NCBI GenBank assembly: GCA_031400955.1
Contig: JANNQW010000315.1
Coordinates: forward strand, 1 to 9,613
DNA: 9,613 nt
Reading direction: 5' to 3'
Origin: VFKE01 sp031400955
GTDB lineage: Bacteria > Verrucomicrobiota > Verrucomicrobiia > Verrucomicrobiales > Verrucomicrobiaceae
Shown: one piece after another, positions 1 to 6,470 of the stretch
Layout of the letters: every line of letters begins with the position of its first letter
How positions within the stretch are numbered: the first letter of the stretch is position 1
Notes under the pieces: generated by a model
The model's database searches: none
Seen by the model: only the letters and a program-made list of their open reading frames with translations
What the model was told of the DNA's origin: nothing
Made by a program: the position numbers and the translations under genes

Positions 1-1
1 C

Positions 2-751
2 TACGCGAAGGCACTGGAACTCTCGCTGCCGATAGATTCCAAAATAACCCATCGGCCCACCGCTGGCATCCAAAGTCTCACTTCTTACGAAGCCGCCACG
101 GCTTTGATCCGCCTCGCCGGTTCCGATGCTAAATCGCTCACAGAAGCAGAGGCTGCTCAAGTAAAAAAAGCGCAGGCAGCTATCGCGAAAATTAGTGCTC
201 TTCCGATGGGAGCTGTCACTCCCATCGTTTTCTCCTTCGAGCGGGCGGCGCATCTTTCCGAACTGCTCGATCCGCAGTGCGTCGTGGATTTCGATTTGCG
301 CGGCTACGGCTGGCGCGAACGCTGGTCGTGGGTGAAGCCGGAACTCGGATTTCTCGTGTGGGATCCGGAGCACAAAGGTGAGATCACTTCGGCGCGGCAG
401 TTATTTGGTGGCTACACGTTTGAAATTTTCCGCAACACCGGCTATGACGCGCTGGCGGCACTGGATGATGATGGCAACGGCGCGCTGACCGGCTCCGAGA
501 TGGATGGCATCAGCGTCTGGTTTGACCGCAACAGCGACGGGAAATCTTCGCCAAATGAAGTCACTCCGCTGGAGCAGCTTGGCGTCGTTTCTGTCTCGGT
601 GAAGGCAGAGTCATTCGATGGCATTCATCCGATGAATGCTCGAGGCATCATATTCCAAGATGGGCGCGTGCTGCCTACGTGGGACTGGATGGCGGAGCCT
701 TTGGAGAAAAGGCCCGACCGTCTCGCTCGAACGATGCTGAATGGAAAGTGA
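2..751 (+). CDS. EF-hand (hemolysin-associated type) calcium-binding protein, 5' truncated
   Basis: The frame is open from the first complete codon (base 2) to the TGA at 749-751, giving 249 residues with no convincing start, so the gene begins outside the window. A TTG at 104 is in frame but lies inside an open reading frame and has no ribosome site. Counting from base 2, two EF-hand loops are visible. One is DDDGNGALTGSE (about residues 155-166), with Asp, Asp, Asn and Glu at positions 1, 3, 5 and 12. The other is DRNSDGKSSPNE (about 175-186). An upstream WDPEHKGEITSARQLFG segment looks like a decayed third loop. The order 'GFLVWD..., ...QLFG, GYDALAALDDDGNG, VWFDRNSDG, LEQLGV' matches the calcium-binding unit found in many secreted RTX/hemolysin-type proteins. 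Calcium binding is therefore likely; the cellular role is unknown. Any signal peptide would be in the missing part. The gene converges with fic across 56 bp. Confidence 0.75.
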   Translation, partial: YAKALELSLPIDSKITHRPTAGIQSLTSYEAATALIRLAGSDAKSLTEAEAAQVKKAQAAIAKISALPMGAVTPIVFSFERAAHLSELLDPQCVVDFDLRGYGWRERWSWVKPELGFLVWDPEHKGEITSARQLFGGYTFEIFRNTGYDALAALDDDGNGALTGSEMDGISVWFDRNSDGKSSPNEVTPLEQLGVVSVSVKAESFDGIHPMNARGIIFQDGRVLPTWDWMAEPLEKRPDRLARTMLNGK

Positions 752-807
752 CCGGCCCGCCGTTTTTAATGTGGGATCAATGTGCTCGGAATTGGTTTCG
801 GCATCGT

Positions 808-1878
808 TCATGGTTCCAGCGTGACTCCACTCAGCAGGGCAAAGAGCGGTTTATTGATGTAAAAATTTGTCTTCCACATTTTCTGCTTATGCAGGAACCC
901 GGCTTTCGTGAGCTGCTCCAAGTAATTTCCTGCTGTTGGGCGCGATACCCCCAGCTCTCGCTCCACGAATTCGATTTTCGTATAGGGATAGCGGAAGAGA
1001 TTGTTCAGCAAATCCTGACTGTAGAGCTTGGGCAGATGCTCGCGCAGGTTGTGCTTTGTCATCAGCATCAGATCACGGAATGCCTTCACGAGTGTGATCG
1101 CGCTGCGGGAAGTCACCGCCACACCCCGGATCATATACAGGCACCACTCCGCCCAGCGGCCCTCTTCGCGCACAGTCTGGAGCAGCCGGTAATAGTCCGG
1201 CTTCGTCGTGGTGATGTAGCGGCTCAGATACAGCACCGGCAGGTTGAGCAAACCATCGCGTTGCAGCATGAGCAGGTTCAAGATGCGGCCCGTGCGCCCG
1301 TTCCCATCATAGAAGGGATGAATGCTCTCGAACTGGTGATGCACGATCGCCATCCGCAGCAAGGGATCCAGGCCGTCGTCAGCGTGGATAAAATCAATCA
1401 GGTTGCCCATGAGCGCCGCCACTTCCGTGGCGTCCTGGGGTGGCTCATAGATCACCGCGCCGGAGGCTTCGTTTTTTAAAACCGTGCCCGGCAGCTTTCT
1501 CAGTCCAGCGCGGTTTTGTTCCAGTTCCGCCTGCACCGCCAGCACAGTCTCCAACCGGATCAGGCCCGAGTCCCGCACCGCTTCATAGCCCACGCGCAAG
1601 GCGGAGACATAGTGCCGCACCTCTTTGGCTGCGGGAGATGCAGAATCTTCCTGAGAGGCATATAGCTCGTCATGCGTGGTGATGATGTTCTCGATTTCCG
1701 AGCTGTCCTTCGCCTCTTGAATGCCCAGTGTGCCCAGCAGAATGCTTTGGTTGGGTAGCGATTCGCACAGTCCTTTTAGCTCCGCCAAATGTCGATGCGC
1801 CACCGCTAATTCTGCCCAGACCACGCGGGTATCCAGCGAGGCAAGGTCAGTTAAAGGCAGTGGTGGGAGCTTGGTCAT
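808..1878 (-). CDS. fic: Fic family protein adenylyltransferase (class II) with C-terminal winged helix
   Basis: Fic enzymes transfer a nucleotide, usually AMP from ATP, onto hydroxyl side chains of target proteins. The signature HPFYDGNGRTGR is complete at residues 187-198, including catalytic His187 and the two arginines, so the enzyme should be active. An N-terminal inhibitory motif, SSEIEN (residues 59-64, pattern S/T-x-x-x-E-G/N with Glu63), precedes the Fic core. This marks class II, in which the glutamate blocks productive ATP binding. Residues about 295-345 (YTKIEFVERELGVSRPTAGNYLEQL and following) form a winged helix-turn-helix, as in the stand-alone Fic-plus-wHTH proteins typified by Shewanella SoFic. 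The 356 residues suit that family. The start at 1878 is the only usable one: an in-frame TAA lies eight codons upstream. No good ribosome site is seen, and the start codon sits inside a repeat shared with the upstream palindrome. That makes autoregulation by the wHTH domain plausible, which is inference. The protein target is unknown. No antitoxin-like small ORF precedes it. Confidence 0.93.
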   Translation of the reverse strand: MTKLPPLPLTDLASLDTRVVWAELAVAHRHLAELKGLCESLPNQSILLGTLGIQEAKDSSEIENIITTHDELYASQEDSASPAAKEVRHYVSALRVGYEAVRDSGLIRLETVLAVQAELEQNRAGLRKLPGTVLKNEASGAVIYEPPQDATEVAALMGNLIDFIHADDGLDPLLRMAIVHHQFESIHPFYDGNGRTGRILNLLMLQRDGLLNLPVLYLSRYITTTKPDYYRLLQTVREEGRWAEWCLYMIRGVAVTSRSAITLVKAFRDLMLMTKHNLREHLPKLYSQDLLNNLFRYPYTKIEFVERELGVSRPTAGNYLEQLTKAGFLHKQKMWKTNFYINKPLFALLSGVTLEP

Positions 1879-1890
1879 GTAAAGAATACC
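1873..1890 (-). promoter_or_regulatory. Third half-site copy overlapping the fic start codon
   Basis: The plus-strand 12-mer TCATGTAAAGAA at 1875-1886 recurs exactly at 1917-1928 in the palindrome and inverted at 1938-1949. The fic ATG (1878-1876 on the minus strand) lies within it. The two direct copies are 42 bp apart, about four helical turns, so a protein could contact both from the same face of the DNA. I infer an auxiliary operator. Confidence 0.45.
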
Positions 1891-1911
1891 GCCATTTCCT
1901 TATCATGTTAT

Positions 1912-1954
1912 CCACCTCATGTAAAGAAAATCGGATTTTCTTTACATGAGGTGG
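1912..1954. promoter_or_regulatory. Perfect 21-bp inverted repeat (candidate fic operator)
   Basis: The arms at 1912-1932 and 1934-1954 are exact reverse complements separated by a single G at 1933. The half-site core is CCTCATGTAAAGAAAATC. On the minus strand the inner arm supplies TTTACA (1925-1920), a possible -35 element for fic, but no good -10 follows. The centre is about 55 bp upstream of the fic ATG. The position, and the repeat of the half-site at the start codon, favour an operator bound by a dimeric regulator, perhaps the winged-helix domain of the Fic protein. A transcribed hairpin or a small mobile palindrome are alternatives. As a terminator it would be unusual, because the stem is AT-rich and no T-tract follows. 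Confidence 0.6.
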
Positions 1955-2000
1955 CGCTCATATCGAAGAATTAGCCGTTTTTCGACATACCTTGGCCTCA

Positions 2001-2017
2001 TGTCGATGACATCGACA
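2001..2017. promoter_or_regulatory. 17-bp dyad TGTCGATG-A-CATCGACA
   Basis: Two perfect 8-bp arms flank one A. The dyad is preceded by CCTCA, so CCTCATGT (1997-2004) matches the outer part of the palindrome arm at 1915-1922. It lies about 47 bp beyond the palindrome on the promoter-distal side of fic. It could be a second regulator site. There is no direct evidence of which protein binds it. Confidence 0.35.
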
Positions 2018-2139
2018 CTTTGGCTCCAAGCCCGAGTTCTACGTTGAAGGTCTGGTGCAGCGGTGATTTTTAAACGTTTTTATGTGCGGGAGCTTTCGTT
2101 CGTAGAGGCGGGCGAAGTTTGCGGCACGGTTTTTCGGAT

Positions 2140-2172
2140 GGAGCAAAAGCAGCGGACTGAAGTCCGCGCTCC
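2140..2172. repeat. REP-like hairpin with GCGGACTGAAGTCCGC core
   Basis: The inner stem GCGGACT/AGTCCGC (2152-2158 with 2161-2167) closes a GA loop. An outer GGAGC/GCTCC stem (2140-2144 with 2168-2172) encloses it with a seven-base bulge on one side. Similar palindromic units recur between genes in some verrucomicrobial genomes, as far as I recall; only one copy is seen here. It begins 10 bases past the dgt stop codon on the minus strand and may also help end that transcript, though no clean T-tract follows. Confidence 0.4.
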
Positions 2173-2181
2173 GTTGTTGGT

Positions 2182-3462
2182 TCACACAAAATCTGGCGAC
2201 GGTCCACCCGAGGTGTCGAACATGCGCTGGTGCTGCTGAAAAGCGGCGCGGTCGGTAAGGTTCGCCAGCCAGTCACAAACGAGGCGGGCGCGGGCGCGTT
2301 TGTCCGGCGCGATCATGATGGATTTTTCCACGGGATCGGGCAGCAGATGGAGGCGCGGTTTGTCGCGCTCGATGTATTGCTCGCGCAAAGCTTCGAACAA
2401 TCTTTCCAGCATCAACTCGGCTTTGAAATCGAGCTGTTGAAGTTTCGGCGCGCGGAAGACGAGTTCGAGCGCGATGCGTTTGTTGAGCTTCGCTTTGCGG
2501 CGCACTTCATCGTCGACGGCTAACTCGAAAGCATAGCGCTGCGTTTGGTGGGAGATAAAGTTGCGGCGCGGCTGAAGGGAGCAGCCGCGGATGTGTTCGC
2601 CGATGCTGCGACCGAGCCGGCCTTCGAACTTGCCGCTCTCGATGGCATCAATTAAAAACTCGACGTGTCCGGCATCTTCACCGGTGAGTGATTGTTGCTC
2701 TGCCCAGGCGGCGAGTTTGATTTCGGTGATGAAGCCGGCGCGGATGCCATCGGAGAGGTCGTTGATGGAATAGGCGGTGTCGTCGGCCCAGTCCATGATC
2801 TGGCATTCGAGACTGCGGAAATCATTGCGGGTTTTTCCCGGCGTCAGTTCTGCGGGGAACTCCGCGCTGCCGAGAACGAAACGGACGAAGCGTTCCTGCT
2901 CGTCGTAGAGATAATGATTTTCCGCGCCGTCGGCTTCGTGGTGCAGTGTTTTGTATTTGAGAATGGCATCAAGCAAGCCGCGGCTGGGATTCATGCCTTC
3001 GCGTCCGTCGCCGAAGAGAGTTTCGGTGAGTAGTCGCAAGGTCTGGGCATTGCCCTCGAAGCCGCCGAAGTCCTCCATGAGGCGGTGCAGGGCGCGTTCG
3101 CCAGTATGGCCGAAGGGCGGATGGCCGAGATCGTGCGCGAGGCACGCGGCTTCGACGAGATCTGGATCAATGAAGACTGTGCCGTCGAGCGGTGCGCCTT
3201 TGGTTTGAAGAAAACCGCAGATCGCGCGACCGACTTGTGAAACTTCCAGGCTGTGGGTCAGGCGCGAGCGGTAGAAGTCGTATTCGCCGATGAGGAAAGA
3301 GTGGAAGACTTGCGTCTTGCCTTGCAGGCGTCGGAACGCGGCGCTGTGCAGGATGCGGTCGCGATCGATCTGAAAGGCGCTGCGGTATTCGTCTTTGGAA
3401 CGCCGCGCTCGGTTTTGGTCGAGCGCGGCGGTATCGAAGTCGTTATAGAAGCGGCTGACCAT
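2182..3462 (-). CDS. dgt: HD-domain dNTP triphosphohydrolase (dGTPase-like)
   Basis: Enzymes of this family cut dNTPs, classically dGTP, into the deoxynucleoside and triphosphate, and so tune the nucleotide pool in the cytoplasm. The HD metal ligands are in order: His70 in SRLTHSLEVSQVGR, His110-Asp111 in LAHDLGHPPFGHTGE, and Asp227 in MDWADDTAYS. The conserved ILHSAAFRRLQGKTQVF block (residues 37-53) and EGNAQTLRLL (136-145) also fit. The 426 residues are within the usual range. The start ATG at 3462 precedes the conserved N-terminal block at the expected distance. No clear ribosome site is visible. The start is only 25 bp past the stop of the upstream lipoprotein-like gene, so the two are probably one transcript and dgt may be translated by coupling. 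Substrate preference cannot be read from the sequence. A housekeeping role is most likely; some dGTPase homologues act in phage defence, but nothing nearby supports that here. Confidence 0.93.
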   Translation of the reverse strand: MVSRFYNDFDTAALDQNRARRSKDEYRSAFQIDRDRILHSAAFRRLQGKTQVFHSFLIGEYDFYRSRLTHSLEVSQVGRAICGFLQTKGAPLDGTVFIDPDLVEAACLAHDLGHPPFGHTGERALHRLMEDFGGFEGNAQTLRLLTETLFGDGREGMNPSRGLLDAILKYKTLHHEADGAENHYLYDEQERFVRFVLGSAEFPAELTPGKTRNDFRSLECQIMDWADDTAYSINDLSDGIRAGFITEIKLAAWAEQQSLTGEDAGHVEFLIDAIESGKFEGRLGRSIGEHIRGCSLQPRRNFISHQTQRYAFELAVDDEVRRKAKLNKRIALELVFRAPKLQQLDFKAELMLERLFEALREQYIERDKPRLHLLPDPVEKSIMIAPDKRARARLVCDWLANLTDRAAFQQHQRMFDTSGGPSPDFV

Positions 3463-3487
3463 TGTAGGCGGTCGCGGGGAGCCGCCA

Positions 3488-5707
3488 TCAATCGAACGAG
3501 ACGAGATCGGTGATTTCCCAAGAGAAGCTCTGACGCGGGACGTTGTTCTCCAGGAAGATGCGACCGCGCATGGCGTGGAAGGGTTTGGCCCATTTCTGAA
3601 CCTGCTTCATTTCCTTTTGCTTTTCTGGGGTCGCATAGGGCGCAAGTTTGGAGGCGGAGACGCCCCAATCCACAAGCGCACCTAGGTCGAGTTTCCAAAC
3701 GAGTCCGTCCACGCTGGTGGTTGCGGGTTTGGAGAGTTCGCCGGCGAAGGCTTCAGCGCAATTTTTGGAGGTGCTGAGCACCAGCAGCTTGTCATTGATC
3801 GAGGCGCAGGGGAGCATGTCCCCGACAAAAAACGGCAGACCGTAGAACCAGGTGGTCACACCGTTCTTCTCGGTGCTGATCGGATCCGGGAGCACCATGC
3901 CGGACGGTGCTGCGCCAGCAGCATTGCCCTTCGCGTTGGGTGGACCACCAGCGCCGCCGGCAAAGGTGCCGATCGCTTCAGTGATGGTATCGTTCATCTT
4001 TTTCCAACTTGCGGCCACGACGTCGCGGTTGATCACTTCGGAGATGGTGGTGATGCGGGGGAACTTCATGTCCTTGGCTTCGATCGGGATATTGGGCAGC
4101 GAAGGCATTTTGCCATTCACATCCATGACGAAGGCCGCTTCGCCACCAAGGCCTTTCTCAGTAAGTTCCCTGTCGGCCTCATAAAGTTTTTTCAACATGG
4201 GCATCATCAGACCCTCGAACCTGGCGAAGCCCTTTGCGCCCTGTTCTCCGGCAATGCCTGTTTTCATAAGTTCCTGCGCGGAGGTGTAGATCATGCCGAA
4301 GAGTTTCTCCATCCATTCACGCTGGAATTTCTCAAACGGACGGCTGCGCTGATAGGCAAAAGCGGCGATGACACCGGGTTGGTCAACCAGATGCGCGTAT
4401 TGCAAATTTTTTGCCAGTTCGAAGGCCTTGGAGCGGGCGCCGCCGAAGCTTTCCATATGGAGGCCGCGGTCCCACCAGATTGCGGCAACCTGGGTGGAGA
4501 TTTCCATTTTGAACAAAGCGGATTCAGCCGGCGTGTAATCAGACATTTGATTGTCTAGCTTCGTGGCTAGTGCGGAGAACATTGGATTCTCCTTCATGGC
4601 ACCGACCACGCCGCGCAGCATGGGGGTCAAAGGCTGATTATCCATCATGCCTTCCAGCACGCCAGCGCTGGCGTATGACAGCACGAGAAGGTTTTTATTT
4701 GCATAGGGGCTCAGTTGCGTCAGTTCCGTTTTTGACAGCAGCGAAGTCCCCGTATCAGCAGTGAAGTTCAGATGGTTGAGGTTTTTTCCGAGGGCGAAGA
4801 TGAGATGGTCGCCGACTGGACCCCAGGCAACTGCAAACTTCTTGCCCTGAAAATCCGTGAGTATTTTATCGATTGACTTGCGAGACCGGTCGTTGAAAGC
4901 CGGCGGCAGGTTGTCGAGCATTTTCTGCTTCATTTCATTGGTGAGCAGTTTTCCGCCCTCGGTGCTGAGGGTCTTGAAAGTGCTTCCATCAGGACTCTTG
5001 AAATCGCTGATGGTGATTTTGTCCGCTGGCATGCTTTTCAGAATTTCTTCGGGAATGAGGTCGCGGGCCACCTCAGCGGGGTTTTCAACTTTCACGCCGA
5101 AAATCATGGGCGGGAGGTCGAACTTGGCGATGACATCGCTGGCGCGGTCGAGTTGTGAGGGGTCGGCCAGGAGGGACTGGAGCAAGACGGCGGGATTGAA
5201 GCCTTTGGGCGCATCTTCGGAGCCGGTGACGCCGGTTTTGGCAGCGGCACCAGTCATGAGCATGCGGAAATTCAGCTCATTGTAGAGGCGGTTAAACGTT
5301 CGAAGCCAGGTCGCGAACTCCGTCATGCCTGCAGCGCCGGCGATGAACATCTCATCGCCCCAGAGCTTCTGGAGGGCTTTCATGGATTTGTCACCTGAGG
5401 CTGGAGCTGGGGTCTTGTCGTTGGCGAGCGCGGAAATCTCCTTGTAAAACGCCGATTTTTTCAGCGTCTCCAGATGCGGTTTGAAGTTGGCGCTGCCAAT
5501 GTAGAGCTCCGTGCTGGCAGGCAGTCTTCCGGCAAATCCGAGCATGGGTGCCTGTGCGACGAGGCTGACGGGCGGCTTCCCTGGAGTTACGGCGGCCGGC
5601 TTTGAAGAGTCGGGGGCGGGGGCGGCGTCTTTTTTCCCACACTGGCTCAGACAGGGCGCGATTAAAAGAACGAGGGCAACAGGCAGGAAGAGGTGAGACA
5701 TTTTCAT
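3488..5707 (-). CDS. Large exported lipoprotein-like protein of unknown function
   Basis: I do not recognise the family. The 739-residue product starts with a signal peptide: MKMSH, then a hydrophobic stretch about 6-18 and APCLSQCGKK. Cys23 (LSQC) is the better lipidation site, but Gln at the position before it departs from the usual lipobox, and Cys19 (IAPC) is no better. A short linker rich in Ala, Pro and Lys (about 25-47) follows, as in lipoproteins tethered to a membrane. The mature part begins LPASTELYIGSANFKPHLETLKK, loosely reminiscent of large uncharacterised secreted proteins that open with an 'LPA-D/T-t-lyl' strand. A Gly/Ala/Pro-rich, probably disordered segment lies at 583-602. 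There are no transmembrane segments after the signal peptide and no catalytic motif I can name. ATG codons at 5707 and 5701 are both usable; neither has a good ribosome site. It is the first gene of a probable two-gene unit with dgt, and it diverges from the cNMP-binding gene. Confidence 0.85.
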   Translation of the reverse strand: MKMSHLFLPVALVLLIAPCLSQCGKKDAAPAPDSSKPAAVTPGKPPVSLVAQAPMLGFAGRLPASTELYIGSANFKPHLETLKKSAFYKEISALANDKTPAPASGDKSMKALQKLWGDEMFIAGAAGMTEFATWLRTFNRLYNELNFRMLMTGAAAKTGVTGSEDAPKGFNPAVLLQSLLADPSQLDRASDVIAKFDLPPMIFGVKVENPAEVARDLIPEEILKSMPADKITISDFKSPDGSTFKTLSTEGGKLLTNEMKQKMLDNLPPAFNDRSRKSIDKILTDFQGKKFAVAWGPVGDHLIFALGKNLNHLNFTADTGTSLLSKTELTQLSPYANKNLLVLSYASAGVLEGMMDNQPLTPMLRGVVGAMKENPMFSALATKLDNQMSDYTPAESALFKMEISTQVAAIWWDRGLHMESFGGARSKAFELAKNLQYAHLVDQPGVIAAFAYQRSRPFEKFQREWMEKLFGMIYTSAQELMKTGIAGEQGAKGFARFEGLMMPMLKKLYEADRELTEKGLGGEAAFVMDVNGKMPSLPNIPIEAKDMKFPRITTISEVINRDVVAASWKKMNDTITEAIGTFAGGAGGPPNAKGNAAGAAPSGMVLPDPISTEKNGVTTWFYGLPFFVGDMLPCASINDKLLVLSTSKNCAEAFAGELSKPATTSVDGLVWKLDLGALVDWGVSASKLAPYATPEKQKEMKQVQKWAKPFHAMRGRIFLENNVPRQSFSWEITDLVSFD

Positions 5708-5820
5708 GGGCGGCGATCATACAGGAGCCCGGTGAAAGCGCAAATGCCAGCTTGCTTGCTCAAGAAACATGAAAAATTGCTAATTTTAGTGAAGATTACT
5801 TTTCATTGGACGTGGTATTT

Positions 5821-5833
5821 GCCACAGTGTGGC
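5821..5833. promoter_or_regulatory. 13-bp dyad just upstream of the cNMP-binding gene
   Basis: GCCACA and TGTGGC flank one G and end six bases before the ATG at 5840, where a ribosome site would be expected. It could be an operator or an mRNA hairpin over the initiation region. The rest of the 132-bp divergent spacer (5755-5815) is AT-rich and must hold promoters for both directions, but I see no -35/-10 pair I would defend. Confidence 0.3.
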
Positions 5834-5839
5834 GGATAA

Positions 5840-6424
5840 ATGAAAGAATTCGCATACATACACGAACATGGCCGGGTGCCGGATGCCTTGAGGAAACTGC
5901 CGTTTTTGGGATCCTTTGGCGAAGATCACCTTGATGACGTGCTCGATTCCAGCAACTACGTTGAGGGCGAACCGGGTGATGTGTTAATTGACGAAGGCGC
6001 GTTCGACTCGCGCATTTACATTCTTCTCAGCGGCGAGGTGGAGGTGCGCAGACAGGGCAAGATGCTGGCGACCATCGGACGAGTGGGTGAAGTTTTTGGC
6101 GAGCTGGCCGTGGTCAATGAGGACCGGCGCTCGGCTTCGGTGGTGGCCAAAACGAGGGTGGTTTGTCTTGCCGTGGATCAAAAATTTCTCCAAGACATCA
6201 AGCCTCGTGCGGAGTATCCGGATTTCTACGCTGCGCTTTACGAATTCATCGCCCGGCTCACAGCTGGGCGGCTTGAAGCCACTTCGCGCCAGCTTACGAA
6301 AGTGCAAAATGAACTGCGTCTTTTGAAAGAAAAAATCGCAGCGAAGCGAAGTTCCGCGCGCCCGGGCAAGGTGGTGAAACCCAAGGCCGCGAAGCGGAAA
6401 GCTCCCGCGAGAAGCAGACGTTGA
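5840..6424 (+). CDS. Cyclic-nucleotide-binding domain protein with coiled coil and basic tail
   Basis: Residues about 19-125 form a CRP-like cNMP-binding beta-roll: PFLGSFGEDHLDDVL at the entry helix, GDVLIDEGAFDSRIYILLSGEVEV in the core, then the phosphate-binding cassette GEVFGELAVVNEDRRSASV. Within the cassette Gly87-Glu88-Leu89-Ala90 and Arg96-Arg97-Ser98-Ala99 are intact. The glutamate and arginine that hold the ribose and phosphate are thus present, so real cAMP or cGMP binding is plausible. Unlike CRP/FNR regulators there is no helix-turn-helix. The C-terminal helix (about 135-170, TAGRLEATSRQLTKVQNELRLLKEKIAAKR read in part) looks like a dimerising coiled coil. The last 25 residues are a Lys/Arg/Ala/Pro tail like a histone H1 tail, which suggests loose contact with DNA, RNA or membrane phosphates. 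The protein is short (194 residues). It lies 46 bp before the toroid gene and may share its transcript. The ATG at 5840 has no strong ribosome site. Confidence 0.9.
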   Translation: MKEFAYIHEHGRVPDALRKLPFLGSFGEDHLDDVLDSSNYVEGEPGDVLIDEGAFDSRIYILLSGEVEVRRQGKMLATIGRVGEVFGELAVVNEDRRSASVVAKTRVVCLAVDQKFLQDIKPRAEYPDFYAALYEFIARLTAGRLEATSRQLTKVQNELRLLKEKIAAKRSSARPGKVVKPKAAKRKAPARSRR

Positions 6425-6427
6425 TCG

Positions 6428-6463
6428 CATGGGCGTTTGACGCCGCAGGGCAAACGAGGCATG
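6428..6463 (+). promoter_or_regulatory. Overlapping alternative hairpins before the toroid gene
   Basis: GGCGT/ACGCC (6432-6436 with 6440-6444) and CGTTTG/CAAACG (6434-6439 with 6451-6456) share bases and cannot form together. The second is extended by CATG/CATG (6428-6431 with 6460-6463) and would cover the only ribosome-site-like GAGG (6456-6459). A translational switch is possible; a chance pairing in GC-rich DNA is not excluded. Confidence 0.25.
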
Positions 6464-6470
6464 ACGGAGC

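Larger units (their letters stand above)
1879..2181. other. Gene-free spacer between dgt and fic
   Basis: No reading frame here looks like a gene. The spacer holds the 43-bp palindrome, a 17-bp dyad at 2001-2017 and a REP-like hairpin at 2140-2172. The stretch at 2066-2081 is rich in A and T, with TTTTTAAA followed by GTTTTTA. Both flanking genes read on the minus strand, so this is the end of the dgt unit and the control region of fic. Confidence 0.6.

Noticed and set aside
679..1479. Long plus-strand open frame of 266 codons
   Set aside because: It runs antisense to fic, its composition is that of a GC-rich shadow frame (many His, Gln and Arg), and the opposite strand has an unmistakable Fic protein.
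1909..1917. TTATCCACC, one mismatch from a DnaA box
   Set aside because: It is a single site with no cluster, no dnaA or dnaN nearby and no AT-rich unwinding region, so there is no case for an origin.
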